NCBI RefSeq assembly: GCF_000242455.2
Contig: NC_019892.1
Span: forward strand, 4,464,001-4,528,000
Length of the DNA stretch: 64,000 bases
Direction: 5' to 3'
Source of the DNA: Singulisphaera acidiphila DSM 18658
Lineage (GTDB): Bacteria; Planctomycetota; Planctomycetia; Isosphaerales; Isosphaeraceae
Positions 36,894 to 46,526 of the stretch are shown here, in pieces. Both the position numbers and the translations under genes were made by a program. The notes beneath the pieces are model-generated. The model saw only the letters and a list, made by a program, of their open reading frames with translations. It was not told where the DNA came from and searched no databases. The stretch's first letter is position 1, and every line of letters starts with the position of its first letter.

Positions 36894-38453
36894 GTGAACT
36901 TTGACCTGATCCTCAAGAACGGCTGGGTGATCGACGGTTCGGGCGGTCTCCCGTACAAGACCGACATCGGCCTGCTCGACACGATGATCGGAACGATGGG
37001 GAATCTCGAAGGAGCGCAAGCCGCGCGCGTGCTCGACTGCACCGACCGGTACGTCGTCCCCGGCTTCATCGACGCGCACGTCCACGGCGACGCCGTACTC
37101 CTGGCCGACCCAATCCACTTACCCGCCCTCCGCCAAGGCGTAACGACCTACATCATCGGCCAGGACGGCAGCTCGTTCGCGCCGGCGTCCCCCGCGACGA
37201 TGGATTATATGAGGCGGTACACCGCCGGGTTCAACGCCAACCCGGACATCGACTACGACTGGTCGACCATTGAACAATACCTCAATCGATTCGACCGCCG
37301 CACAGCCCTGAACGTAGCGTACCTGATCCCTAACGGTAACGTCCGGATGGAGGTGATGGGGCTCGACCCGCGCCCGGCCACCGACGCCGAAATCCGCGCC
37401 ATGCAGGCCATGGTCCGAAAAGGGATGGAGGCCGGCGCAGTCGGCCTGTCGACCGGCCTCGACTACATCCCGAGCCGCTACGCCGATGCCCGTGAGATCG
37501 CCGCGCTCTGCGAAGTCATCGTCCCCGACGACGGCGTCTATGTGACCCACATGAGAGGCTACGGGGCCAAGGCCCCGATCGGCATGAGCGAGGTCTACGA
37601 GATCGCCAAGGCCTCAGGAGTGGCCACCCACATCTCGCACTATAACGGACCGGCCGACTTGCTCCTCCCCTTGCTCGACCAGGGTCGCGCGATGGGCCTG
37701 GACCTCACGTTCGACACCTACCCCTACCTTGCCGGCAGCACAATCCTCGGGATGGTCGCGCTCCCCCCCGAAGTCCAGGTTGGTGGGATCGAAGCGACCG
37801 TCAAGCGGCTCGCCGATCCCGCTGTCCGAGCCCAACTGAATCGCGACTGGTTCTCGAGCCCGACTCCCTATCCGCTCGACTCGACGACGATCACGATGAC
37901 GGCCAACCCCGACTGGCGCTGGGCCGAGGGGCTGAAGGTGACCGAAGCTGCCGAACGCGCCGGGATGGCCCCGGGGGACTTCGTCTGCGAGAGCCTGATC
38001 GCGTCGGGAATGGCCGTCGGGATCTTCGGGTTCCGCGCGGGAGAGCGGACCGAAGCCGACGTCCGCGCGATCCTCCGTCACCCCGCGCACATGGCCGGGT
38101 CCGACGGGATCTTCGGCGGCAGCCATCCACACCCGCGCGGCTGGGGAGCCTTCGCACGTTTCCTCGGCTACCACACCCGCCAACTCGGCGACTACACCTG
38201 GGCTGAGGCCGTGACTCACCTGGCCACTCATGCCGCACGCCGGTATCGGCTCAACGACCGCGGCTTGCTCCGCCCCGGGTTCGTGGCTGACATCGCCATC
38301 TTCGACCCCGTTACCATCATCGATCGCTCCACCTACGAGGCCGGCCGGACCCTGGCCGAAGGGGTCGATCATGTCCTGGTCAACGGCACGCTCGTTCTCG
38401 AGAACGGCGAACCGACGGGCGCCACCCCGGGCCGCGCCCTGAGACGAAGCTAA
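36894..38453 (+). CDS. N-acyl-D-amino-acid deacylase (D-aminoacylase) family amidohydrolase
   Basis: This 519-residue amidohydrolase-superfamily enzyme begins with the D-aminoacylase/dihydroorotase start (FDLILKNGWVIDGSG) and metal-site FIDAHVHGD. Later come the family run VGLSTGLDYIPS, YVTHMRGYG, THISHYNG and the final metal Asp in AGSDGIFGGSHPHPRGWG, then the C-terminal GFVADIAIFDP. Such enzymes cut N-acyl-D-amino acids or related N-acyl peptides. The GTG at 36894 is chosen because the domain begins at once; the frame is open upstream into the aminotransferase gene. It may act with that aminotransferase. Confidence 0.88.
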   Translation: MNFDLILKNGWVIDGSGGLPYKTDIGLLDTMIGTMGNLEGAQAARVLDCTDRYVVPGFIDAHVHGDAVLLADPIHLPALRQGVTTYIIGQDGSSFAPASPATMDYMRRYTAGFNANPDIDYDWSTIEQYLNRFDRRTALNVAYLIPNGNVRMEVMGLDPRPATDAEIRAMQAMVRKGMEAGAVGLSTGLDYIPSRYADAREIAALCEVIVPDDGVYVTHMRGYGAKAPIGMSEVYEIAKASGVATHISHYNGPADLLLPLLDQGRAMGLDLTFDTYPYLAGSTILGMVALPPEVQVGGIEATVKRLADPAVRAQLNRDWFSSPTPYPLDSTTITMTANPDWRWAEGLKVTEAAERAGMAPGDFVCESLIASGMAVGIFGFRAGERTEADVRAILRHPAHMAGSDGIFGGSHPHPRGWGAFARFLGYHTRQLGDYTWAEAVTHLATHAARRYRLNDRGLLRPGFVADIAIFDPVTIIDRSTYEAGRTLAEGVDHVLVNGTLVLENGEPTGATPGRALRRS

Positions 38454-38760
38454 GAGCGTGCCTAACTCTTGTAGGGACACGGCTTACCAGGTTTCGCCCT
38501 CGAGAAGACGAAGCATGGTAGGCCGGGCTCACCCGACAAAACTCAGATCAGCCATAAACATCAGCATTCACTTACAAAACTTGAAGGGGCTACAAGAATC
38601 CGCACCTCGGGACGATTTTGCGGACATTCGTTGTCCTGATTCCCAGTAGCCGGAGCCAAATCGAGCTCGTATCAACAAAGACGGTCAAGCGCAGCCACCC
38701 ATCATCCACCAGACGTCACATCTCGAACGGTAGCAAGTCGGCCCGAAGGGAAGACGGCTC
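38454..38760. other. Intergenic region without recognised features
   Basis: A 307-bp gap between the amidohydrolase and the radical SAM gene. No gene, strong hairpin or promoter pair was recognised. Confidence 0.4.
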
Positions 38761-40233
38761 ATGTTCAAGCCCAACGCAAATCCATTCCCGGTCTTGGAAG
38801 AACAGTCAGAGCTGCGGCGGCTGACGCAACGCCCCCAGCGGCATCGTCTTTTGCACGGTTACCCGCTCGCCGCAGCCATGCCACGAGTCGAGCCGGGGGA
38901 TCGATCCTCGCAGGGTCTCCTGCATTTCCAGCCCGATCGAGGACTGCTTGTCGGCGTGCTGCCGCACCCGTTCTGCAACCCGACCGTCACCGGATGCGGC
39001 TTCTGCACGTTTCCCCATGAGACGTTCAACCGGGGCGGGGCGGTCGGCGTGATGGACCACGTCGTGAAGGAACTCGAACAGAAGCGCGAGGCGGACCCAA
39101 GTCTGGCCGGTCGGCCCGTCGCGGGCCTCTACTTCGGCGGTGGCACAGCGAATCTCAGCCCGGCAGATTCCTTCCGCACCCTCTGCCGCGCCCTGGCGAA
39201 TACCTTCGACCTATCGACCGCTGAAGTCACGCTCGAAGGCGTTCCCGCCGCCTTTCTCAACCGCACCCCATTGCTCGCGGACATCCTCCGGGAGGAGCTC
39301 CCTGCCCGTCACTTCCGCCTGAGCATGGGCATCCAGACTTTCGACGAAGCTCGCCTGCAACAGATGGGCCGGCTCGGCTTCGGCACCGCCACGACGTTTC
39401 GCGACGTCGTTCGGCTCGGTCATGCGCGTGGTTTCACGGTCTCGGGCGACCTTCTCTTCAACCTCCCCGGCCAACCCCTGACAGTGATGCGCGACGATAT
39501 AGGCCAGGCGATCGAGCTTGGACTCGACCACCTCGGCCTGTACCACCTCGTGATGTTCGCCGGCCTGGGAACAGAATGGTCTCGCGACCCGGCCCTGGTG
39601 GCCTCACTGCCAACAAACCCGGTCGCCGCCCAGCACTGGCTGGAGCTCCGATCGTTGCTGCACGAGCAAGGGTTTTACCAGACGACCCTGACCAACTTCG
39701 AGCGCCGCGAATTCCTCGGCCAAGACAGGCGGTTCGTCTACGAGGAACGGAGCTTCCAGCCCGACCGGTACGACATGATCGGCCTCGGCCCCACCGGCAT
39801 CTCGTTCGCGGGGTCCGGACAAACGGCCGTCAAGGTGATCAACCCGGACAGCGCGTCCGCGTACGTCGAAGCCGTCAACCAAGGTGGAGCGGCCTGCTGG
39901 AACCGTGCCTTCACTTATGCGCCTCGCGATCTCCGTGTCCTCCACCTGACCCGCAGCCTCTCCGCCCTCCGAATCGATCGCCCCAGGTATCAAGGCTTCT
40001 TCGGGACCGACCCACGCGATGACTTCCCTCGGGAATTCGCGGCCCTCGAGCAGGAGGGACTCATCCTCGTATCCGACGGCGCGATCGAACCGACCTGCCT
40101 CGGCATGTTCTACGCCGATTCAATCGCGGCCCTCTTGTCCTGGAAGCAAGTCCTGGGCCTCCGGAACCAGCACAGCGCGGTGGGATCTCCCACGGCCAGC
40201 CACGCCAATTCAAACTCACGTAGCCACATGTAA
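38761..40233 (+). CDS. HemW/HemN-like radical SAM protein with CX6CX2C motif
   Basis: This 490-residue protein has the plan of the coproporphyrinogen-oxidase-like radical SAM group: a PFC start of the cluster motif, GGGTANLSP (SAM-binding glycines), RLSMGIQTFDEARLQQMGR, GDLLFNLPGQP and a C-terminal accessory domain with DMIGLGPTGIS. The cluster cysteines are Cys72, Cys79 and Cys82 (FCNPTVTGCGFC), so the spacing is C-x6-C-x2-C rather than the canonical C-x3-C-x2-C. The protein is also longer than HemW (about 380-400). It is probably not a true HemN, but an enzyme of unknown reaction. It converges with the DUF1501 gene, with a hairpin between. Confidence 0.85.
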   Translation: MFKPNANPFPVLEEQSELRRLTQRPQRHRLLHGYPLAAAMPRVEPGDRSSQGLLHFQPDRGLLVGVLPHPFCNPTVTGCGFCTFPHETFNRGGAVGVMDHVVKELEQKREADPSLAGRPVAGLYFGGGTANLSPADSFRTLCRALANTFDLSTAEVTLEGVPAAFLNRTPLLADILREELPARHFRLSMGIQTFDEARLQQMGRLGFGTATTFRDVVRLGHARGFTVSGDLLFNLPGQPLTVMRDDIGQAIELGLDHLGLYHLVMFAGLGTEWSRDPALVASLPTNPVAAQHWLELRSLLHEQGFYQTTLTNFERREFLGQDRRFVYEERSFQPDRYDMIGLGPTGISFAGSGQTAVKVINPDSASAYVEAVNQGGAACWNRAFTYAPRDLRVLHLTRSLSALRIDRPRYQGFFGTDPRDDFPREFAALEQEGLILVSDGAIEPTCLGMFYADSIAALLSWKQVLGLRNQHSAVGSPTASHANSNSRSHM

Positions 40234-40245
40234 TCAATAACCAAA

Positions 40246-40288
40246 GGGACGACCGTCAGAGTCGGCCTACGCGTGTGACGGTCGCCCC
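40246..40288. terminator. Hairpin between convergent genes
   Basis: CGACCGTCA (40250-40258) pairs with TGACGGTCG (40276-40284), with further G-C pairs possible outside. It lies between the converging radical SAM and DUF1501 genes and may end transcription from both sides; no T-run is present. Confidence 0.5.
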
Positions 40289-40343
40289 TCCGAGGCTGCA
40301 AAACGTATCCATAGCGAAACTGGCTCTCAATCAACGGCTCCGC

Positions 40344-41879
40344 TCACAGCAGAATCTTATTGAGAACCTGTCCCGCCACGTCGGTCAGACGAAAGCGACG
40401 GCCGTTGTATTGATAAGTGAGTCGCTCGTGCTCGAGACCGAGCAGGTGGAGAACCGTGGCGTGGATGTCATTGACATGAACCTTGTCGACGGCGGCCGCA
40501 TAGCCTACTTCATCCGACTCACCGTAGCTGACGCCTCCTTTGATTCCTCCGCCGGCCATCCAGAGCGTGAAGCCGTGGGGATTGTGATCGCGACCGGGCG
40601 TCTGGCCGGTCTGGGCAATTGGCAAGCGGCCGAATTCTCCGCCCCAGATGACGAGCGTCTCGTCCAGCAGACCCCGCTGCTCCAGGTCGGCCAGTAAGCC
40701 GGCAATCGGCTTGTCGGTCTCGCCCGCAAACTGCTCGTGGTTCCCCTTGATGTCGGCGTGGCCGTCCCAAGAGCGCTGGTTCTCCATGCCGCCCGAGTAG
40801 ATCTGAATGAACCGGACACCCCGCTCGACCATCCGACGGGCCGTCAGGCACTGGCGGGCGACATGTTCGCAGCGCGGATCGTCGAGGCCGTAGAGCTGCC
40901 GGATGTGCGCGGGCTCAGCGTCGATGGCAATCGCCTCGGGCGCGGCCGACTGCATGCGATAGGCCAGTTCGAAGCTCTCGATACGGGCGGCCAGCTCCAT
41001 CTCGGCCCGGTTCTGATCCTGATCCTGGTGGATCCGGTTGAACTGCTTGATGAGGTCGAGTTGCGCTCGCTGCTGGACGTCGGTCATCCCCCCGGCTCGT
41101 TCCAGGTTGTCGATCGGCGACCCCTTGGGACGAAGGTGCGTCCCCTGATAGACGCCGGGCAGGAACGCCGCGCCCCAGTTGGCCGCCTGGCCCTTGGGGA
41201 GCCCACGTCCCCTGGGGTCGCTCATCACGACGAACCCAGGGAGGCTCTGGTTCTCGCTCCCCAGGCCGTAGGTCACCCATGACCCGACGCAAGGGAACCC
41301 CATTCGGGGTAACCCCGTGTTCATCATAAACAGGGCCGGTGAGTGATTGTTCGACTCGGTGTGGGCCGAGTGGATGAACGCCATCTTGTCGACGTGCTGG
41401 CCGAGGTACGGGAACAATTCCGAGACCATCTTGCCGCACGCTCCGCGCGGGCTGAACCGAAAGGGGGACTTCATCAAGCCGCCGACCTGGTCCTTGAAGA
41501 ACCCGGTCGTGTTCTTGAACGAAGAGTCGAACTCGCGCATCGACTTGCCGTTCCACCTGGCGAGGGCCGGCTTGTAGTCCCAGGTGTCGACCTGGCTCGG
41601 GCCCCCGTTGATGAAGATCCAGATCACCCGCTTGGCGCGTCCCGGGAAGTGAGCGGGGCGCGAGGCCATCGGATTCAGAGCCAGATTGCCGAGGCCCTCC
41701 GCCGCGCGGGCCGGAGTTTCGAGCAGTCCTTCCTGGTGGAGCAGGCCGGCCAGCCCAATCAGGCCGAACCCGCCGCCTGCGCGTTGAAGAAGGCTGCGAC
41801 GCGTGAGGATCGGCTCGGGAGCAGAGTCGGTCGACGCCCGAGCGAGCCGCGGAACTGGGTTCGAGGAATCCCGCTTCAT
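40344..41879 (-). CDS. DUF1501 domain protein with Tat signal
   Basis: This protein of about 511 residues is of the planctomycete DUF1501 family, which has a sulfatase/alkaline-phosphatase-like fold. The N-terminus holds a twin-arginine-type signal (LTRRSLLQRAGGGFGLIGLAG). Family segments include WIFINGGPSQVDTWDYKP, HTESNNHSPALFMMNTG, ERGVRFIQIYSGGM, DETLVIWGGEFGR and GRDHNPHGFTLWMAGGG. The enzymatic role is unproven. The TTG at 41903 is a possible start, but the ATG at 41879 is preferred. It lies 20 bp after the DUF1549/1553 gene, with which it forms a common planctomycete pair. Confidence 0.92.
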   Translation of the reverse strand: MKRDSSNPVPRLARASTDSAPEPILTRRSLLQRAGGGFGLIGLAGLLHQEGLLETPARAAEGLGNLALNPMASRPAHFPGRAKRVIWIFINGGPSQVDTWDYKPALARWNGKSMREFDSSFKNTTGFFKDQVGGLMKSPFRFSPRGACGKMVSELFPYLGQHVDKMAFIHSAHTESNNHSPALFMMNTGLPRMGFPCVGSWVTYGLGSENQSLPGFVVMSDPRGRGLPKGQAANWGAAFLPGVYQGTHLRPKGSPIDNLERAGGMTDVQQRAQLDLIKQFNRIHQDQDQNRAEMELAARIESFELAYRMQSAAPEAIAIDAEPAHIRQLYGLDDPRCEHVARQCLTARRMVERGVRFIQIYSGGMENQRSWDGHADIKGNHEQFAGETDKPIAGLLADLEQRGLLDETLVIWGGEFGRLPIAQTGQTPGRDHNPHGFTLWMAGGGIKGGVSYGESDEVGYAAAVDKVHVNDIHATVLHLLGLEHERLTYQYNGRRFRLTDVAGQVLNKILL

Positions 41880-41899
41880 GGGTGGCTCTTCTCTGGATT

Positions 41900-44143
41900 T
41901 CAAGGGATATAAATCAGCTCACTGGTCCCCATCAATGACTGACAGAGATCCGTGAGCGCAAGCTGTCCCGGGTTCGACTGGCCGGCCTGCTTGTAGGCCT
42001 CACTCTGGTTCTTGATGAAGTCGGTGGAGAATCTTGCCTCGGCGGCGGTCGGCTCACGGCCGAAAGCCATCCGGTAAGCCTGTCGGACGACGTTTGCGTC
42101 CGGTTCGCCAGCCAGGCGAATGGCGAAGTGCTCGGCAGCACGCCGCCCCTCGGAGCTGTTCATGAACATCAAGGCTTGCGATGCGGTGGTCGTCGTCCCG
42201 CGCTGGCCGATGCTCACGAGGTGCTCGGGCCAGTCGAAGAGCATCATCGTCGGGATCAGCTCGCTCCGCTTGATAAAGAAGTAGACGCTCCGACGCCCCA
42301 TCGACGGGTCGAGCGAGCCGGGGCCGTGCATGCGGAGGTCGAGGAGTCCGGCGACCTGAAGCATGATGTCGCGGATCGGCTCAGCCTCGAGCCGCCTCGA
42401 GACGTGTCTCCAATGCCACTGATTCTCCCGGTCGATGGCGGCGCGCGACTCGTCGAACTCCCCGCTCTGGCAGTAGACCGCGCTCGTGACGATCAAGCGG
42501 TGAATCGGTTTGAGCCGCCAGCCCTCGCGAATCAGCTCGGACGCGAGCCAGTCGAGCAGCTCAAGGTGAGTCGGCCGCTCGCCTTGGGCACCGAAGTCGT
42601 TGGGCGTGGCGACGATCCCGCGACCGAAACGGTAATGCCAGAGCCGGTTCACCGCCACCCGCGCGGCCAGCGCACCGGCCCCTTGGTTCGCGTCGGTCAG
42701 CCAGTTCGCGAGTGCCGCGCGGCGAAAGCTGGTGCGAGTCCAACCGGCGGGCGGCTCAACGCGCCAGGATGAAGCATCGCGGTCGGCGGACATCAGCACG
42801 CGGAGGAAGCTCGGACGCGCCTCGCCTTTCTTCTGGTTGAGGTCACCACGGCTCAGAATAAAGGTCGTCGGGTAAAAGTGCGGAAATCCGCGCCCGTCCG
42901 CGTTGTGCTTGGTGTGCGGAAAGCCCTCGCTGGTGACCTGCATCTTGACCGGCTTCTCGCCAGGACGGGGAGAGATCTCCATCTCGCTCCGGATGGCCGT
43001 CGAGAAGGTCGCCGCCATCCGGTAATAGTCCTCCGCCGGGATCGGATCGAACTTGTGGTCGTGGCAGCGGGCGCAGCCAATCGAGAGCCCGAGGAAGGCC
43101 GATCCGGTCGTCGCAGTCATATCGCTTAATTCTTCATAGCGTGCCGACTCGAACTCAGCCTCGGTGAGTTGCGTCGGAAAGGCGCTCGCGCCCAGGAATC
43201 CGGTGGCGGCCATGGCAAGCGGATCATCAGGTGCCAGCTCGTCGCCCGCAACCTGCCAGCGGACGAACTGGTCGTAGGGCATATCCCGGTTCAGGGCATC
43301 GATCAAGAAGTCTCGATAGTGATAGGCATAAGGACGATCGTAATCCTGTTCGTAGCCGTGCGATTCGGCAAACCGGGCGACGTCCATCCAATGCCGGGCC
43401 CAACGCTCGCCGTATTGCGGCGAGGCGAGAAGCCGATCGACCAGCCGCTCGTAAGCATCGGGCGCGGGATCGGCGACAAAGGCATCGACCTCCTCAGGTG
43501 TCGGCAGCAGGCCGAGCAGGTCAAGAGAGAGGCGGCGGATCAAGACGCGGCGGTCGGCCGTTGGATTCGGCTTCAAGCCGTGTTCCTCGAGCTTGCTGAG
43601 AATGAAGTGATCGACCGGGGTGCGTGTCCAGGCCGTGTCTCGCACCGTCGGCGGGGCGACGGTCAAGAGCGGGCGAAACGACCAGAACTGGCGGTCCTCG
43701 TCGCTGATCGCGGTCGCCCGGGGCTTGCCCCCGTCCGCTCGCTCAACCAAGGGTCGGTCGTAGGGAGCCCCCAGGTCGATCCAGCGCGCAATCCGCTCAG
43801 CGGTCTCGGCCGGCAGCTTGGACCCCTTCTGAGGCATGTGCGGCTCCTCCGCATGCGTGATCAGCGCATAGAGCAGGCTCTCCTTGCCCCCCCCTTCGAT
43901 CGCGCCACTGCTCATCAACGGCTTGCGATCGGAAAGGTCGAAGTCTCCCTTGATCGTCTTACCGCCGTGGCAATTGAGGCAGTGCTGCGTCAGCGCCGGG
44001 CGAACGTGCTCCTTGAAAAGCGCCAACCCTTCCTTCATTCGCCGGGCGTGATCGGGCGGCACTTGAGCCAAGGCCGATCGCCCGATGACGAAAAGGAGGA
44101 GGGCCAGCAGCATCAGGACGGCAGGATGGCGAGACATTCTCAT
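41900..44143 (-). CDS. Planctomycete cytochrome-type protein (PSCyt1, DUF1549, DUF1553)
   Basis: This 747-residue exported protein has a signal peptide (VLMLLALLLFVIGRSALA), a heme-c motif CLNCH at residues 55-59 followed by GGKTIKGDFDLS, a DUF1549 domain with a second CxxCH (IGCARCHDHKFDPIP), and a C-terminal DUF1553 domain (VAVNRLWHYRFGRGIVATPNDFG). It is one of the largest planctomycete-specific families, of unknown function. The DUF1501 partner gene follows after 20 bp. The start ATG at 44143 is used; a second ATG lies two codons later. Confidence 0.92.
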   Translation of the reverse strand: MRMSRHPAVLMLLALLLFVIGRSALAQVPPDHARRMKEGLALFKEHVRPALTQHCLNCHGGKTIKGDFDLSDRKPLMSSGAIEGGGKESLLYALITHAEEPHMPQKGSKLPAETAERIARWIDLGAPYDRPLVERADGGKPRATAISDEDRQFWSFRPLLTVAPPTVRDTAWTRTPVDHFILSKLEEHGLKPNPTADRRVLIRRLSLDLLGLLPTPEEVDAFVADPAPDAYERLVDRLLASPQYGERWARHWMDVARFAESHGYEQDYDRPYAYHYRDFLIDALNRDMPYDQFVRWQVAGDELAPDDPLAMAATGFLGASAFPTQLTEAEFESARYEELSDMTATTGSAFLGLSIGCARCHDHKFDPIPAEDYYRMAATFSTAIRSEMEISPRPGEKPVKMQVTSEGFPHTKHNADGRGFPHFYPTTFILSRGDLNQKKGEARPSFLRVLMSADRDASSWRVEPPAGWTRTSFRRAALANWLTDANQGAGALAARVAVNRLWHYRFGRGIVATPNDFGAQGERPTHLELLDWLASELIREGWRLKPIHRLIVTSAVYCQSGEFDESRAAIDRENQWHWRHVSRRLEAEPIRDIMLQVAGLLDLRMHGPGSLDPSMGRRSVYFFIKRSELIPTMMLFDWPEHLVSIGQRGTTTTASQALMFMNSSEGRRAAEHFAIRLAGEPDANVVRQAYRMAFGREPTAAEARFSTDFIKNQSEAYKQAGQSNPGQLALTDLCQSLMGTSELIYIP

Positions 44144-44267
44144 GCGACTGTCTACGCTCCTTATGGATTTCGAAGGTCGTCAGAATAGTGGGATGGCAAG
44201 GCTCGATCATCACGGAGAATCGAGCCGGACCGCCTGAGAAACTCCCTCCGGATCCGGACTTGGCTGT

Positions 44268-44681
44268 ATGATACGATCGAAAAGCGGGTTGTCACAATCA
44301 TTTCCCGCAACCGGTCGCAGTGAGACTTCTCAGACGGGTTTACAGCCTGATGCGACCAACGGCTCAGTGGCGCATCTGGCAAGTTCGTTGGCATCGAACG
44401 TTGAGTTGGGATTTAGCGCGGAGGTCACGGCATTGAAGAACCGCGATCTGCGACTTGCCGAGGAGATACGCTCAGCCTGCCTCCGTGCCGCCTTGGAAGC
44501 CTATGAAGACGGCGGACTCCGGGGACTGTGCGCGGAAGGACGCTGGGAATATGCCCTGGAGGCGATCCGCTCACTCGCCCTGGTCCCACTGCTCAAACCG
44601 GACGAACCGGAGGGGGGGCAGGGGCGGACCTCACTGGCCGAAGAGGCCTACGCAGGTGATTTCATGACGCAGGGGGAGTGA
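44268..44681 (+). CDS. Small hypothetical protein (up to 137 aa)
   Basis: I do not recognise this protein. The C-terminal 80 residues (ALKNRDLRLAEEIRSACLRAAL then AYEDGGLRGLCAEGRWEYALEAI) look like an ordered helical domain, while the first 50 residues are low in information and have no clear ribosome site, so the true start may be internal (for example a TTG near 44433). It is divergent from the DUF1549 gene, and its last 20 bases overlap the convergent prenyltransferase-repeat gene. Confidence 0.6.
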   Translation: MIRSKSGLSQSFPATGRSETSQTGLQPDATNGSVAHLASSLASNVELGFSAEVTALKNRDLRLAEEIRSACLRAALEAYEDGGLRGLCAEGRWEYALEAIRSLALVPLLKPDEPEGGQGRTSLAEEAYAGDFMTQGE

Positions 44682-46308
44682 CCGGAAGGACAAGGGGTTC
44701 CGGCTTTGCAGCGGGATCCCGCGGCTCCTCCCGAGGCAACTCGGGTTTATCCTTATCCGAATCGCTGGGCTGGTAGAGGGGCAGGTAGCGGTAATAGACT
44801 TCCAGGGTCAGGAGCGAGAGCGCCGTGAGGAAGTGCCGGCCCGCGCTCCGGCCCCACAGGTCGGGCTGGGGGGTGAACGGATCCCAGCTTCCTCGATCGC
44901 AGCCATTCCCGCCAACCTGCATGGAGATCAGGCCGTCACGCACCCGGCTATTCCAGCGCGGCCAGTCCTTGTTCTGCATGTTGTGGAGGAGCTGAGTCGC
45001 ATAATACCAATAGTAGATATTACGCTCCGCCGATTGTTCAAGGTCGGCCGCGACGTGTGCGACCCCTTTGACCAAGGGGGGGAATTCTCGAGGCCAGCCG
45101 AGGTATTGCCGGGTGAGGAGCGCCTCGGCGGTCATGACAGGGGAAGCCCCTCGCCCCGGCCGGTAGGCGTACATCGTCCTGGATTCGTCGACAGCCGCCA
45201 GGTCGAGATAGATCTTGCATCCCTTGGTGACGTTGCGGGGGACCTGGAGGCCGGCCAATCGGGCGCTTCGCAGGGCGAACATCTGCCAGCCGAAGACCGA
45301 AGTGTCGCCCGATTGCCCGGGGAAGTAGCGCCAGCCGCCATCCTGTGAGTTCTGCGAAGCGATGACGAAGTCCAAGGCTCGCTGCGCCGGGCGACGGAGC
45401 GTCGGCTCTCCGGATATCCCATAAGCTTCGCACAGTGCCATCGCGGCGATCGCATGGCTGTACATACGAGCGGTATCTCCACCGTTGATGTACAGCTCGC
45501 CGCTCGGCTGCTGGTGTTGAACCAGCCACTCCAGCCCTTTGCGCACGTTCATCTGATAGCGCGTCTTGACCGTGTGGATGTGGCCGGCCCCAAGCAAGGG
45601 CAAGAGCGCCAGGCCGGTGGCGGCGGTTTCCGACTCGAGGCAGACCTGCTCGGGGCAGCCGGCCCCCTGGCACTGCCCATGAAAATTCAAGCTCCAGCCG
45701 CCGTCGAGCCGTTGGTGGCGGACGAGCCAGTCGAGGCCATCCTCAACGGCTTTCTCCGACCGCACCGTCCCCCCCTCCCTGCGGACGAGCTGGGCCCGGC
45801 TCATCCCTTGCCGCCCCGAGAACGGCGCGGAGAGGCCTTCCACATGCAGGGCCATGGCCATCCCCTTGCCTTTACCCGGCACGCGGGCCAGTTCGGTCGG
45901 GATCTCGGGGGCCATCAGCTCGGGGGAAAACTGGGTGAGCGTCGGCAACGCCGGCTGGTTGATCGTTTTGACGTCGGGCGGGGCCGCCTCGAGCGAGAGC
46001 GACGGGGTCTCATCCGACTTCTGGGTGGTGAACGGGTCGCCTGCGTGATCGGACGGGGTCAGCGAGAGAAGGTCCTCCGTGAGCTGAGATGGTATGGTGG
46101 CCTGAATCTCGAGATCCTTCGGTCCTCCGCCATGTGCGTAGAGATAAAGTGCCAGCAGCAGCAAGCCGGCCGCGTGGAGCAAGATGCTGGTTCCCCAGGA
46201 CGGGACCCAGAGCATCAAGAAAGGCGCCAGGCGATCGAGCCGGGCATGCACGCGCCGGACCTTGACTCGGAGGACACGGAGAAGTCGAGGTCGCTGGGAA
46301 TTCCGCAT
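44662..46308 (-). CDS. Prenyltransferase/squalene oxidase repeat-containing membrane protein
   Basis: This 548-residue protein has one N-terminal transmembrane helix (near 39-59, TSILLHAAGLLLLALYLY), a Pro/Ser/Thr-rich linker, and a C-terminal alpha/alpha-toroid of squalene-cyclase-type repeats: VEDGLDWLVRHQRLDGGWS, VRKGLEWLVQHQQPSGELY, ALDFVIASQNSQDGGWRY. The catalytic DxDD motif of true cyclases is not seen. Proteins of this kind are numerous in planctomycetes; a role in protein or peptide binding is more likely than terpene chemistry. It is a single gene. Confidence 0.85.
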   Translation of the reverse strand: MRNSQRPRLLRVLRVKVRRVHARLDRLAPFLMLWVPSWGTSILLHAAGLLLLALYLYAHGGGPKDLEIQATIPSQLTEDLLSLTPSDHAGDPFTTQKSDETPSLSLEAAPPDVKTINQPALPTLTQFSPELMAPEIPTELARVPGKGKGMAMALHVEGLSAPFSGRQGMSRAQLVRREGGTVRSEKAVEDGLDWLVRHQRLDGGWSLNFHGQCQGAGCPEQVCLESETAATGLALLPLLGAGHIHTVKTRYQMNVRKGLEWLVQHQQPSGELYINGGDTARMYSHAIAAMALCEAYGISGEPTLRRPAQRALDFVIASQNSQDGGWRYFPGQSGDTSVFGWQMFALRSARLAGLQVPRNVTKGCKIYLDLAAVDESRTMYAYRPGRGASPVMTAEALLTRQYLGWPREFPPLVKGVAHVAADLEQSAERNIYYWYYATQLLHNMQNKDWPRWNSRVRDGLISMQVGGNGCDRGSWDPFTPQPDLWGRSAGRHFLTALSLLTLEVYYRYLPLYQPSDSDKDKPELPREEPRDPAAKPEPLVLPVTPPAS

Positions 46309-46526
46309 CGGAGGATCCGTCCGGATCGAGAGGCCGGGGTGCGCGATGGGTCTCTTAATAGTGTAGTCGCATAGGCTGCCACAAAGCCAGAGGGGCGCCG
46401 AACAAGAATCAGTTGCTTAAATCCACGGGCATCATCGCGTTTTCATGATCAGGCGGGCGAGACCGATCTGGCAAATCTCCGGAGATTGCGCAACTTTGGT
46501 GCTGCCTAATTCTTTCCGTGGTGCAT

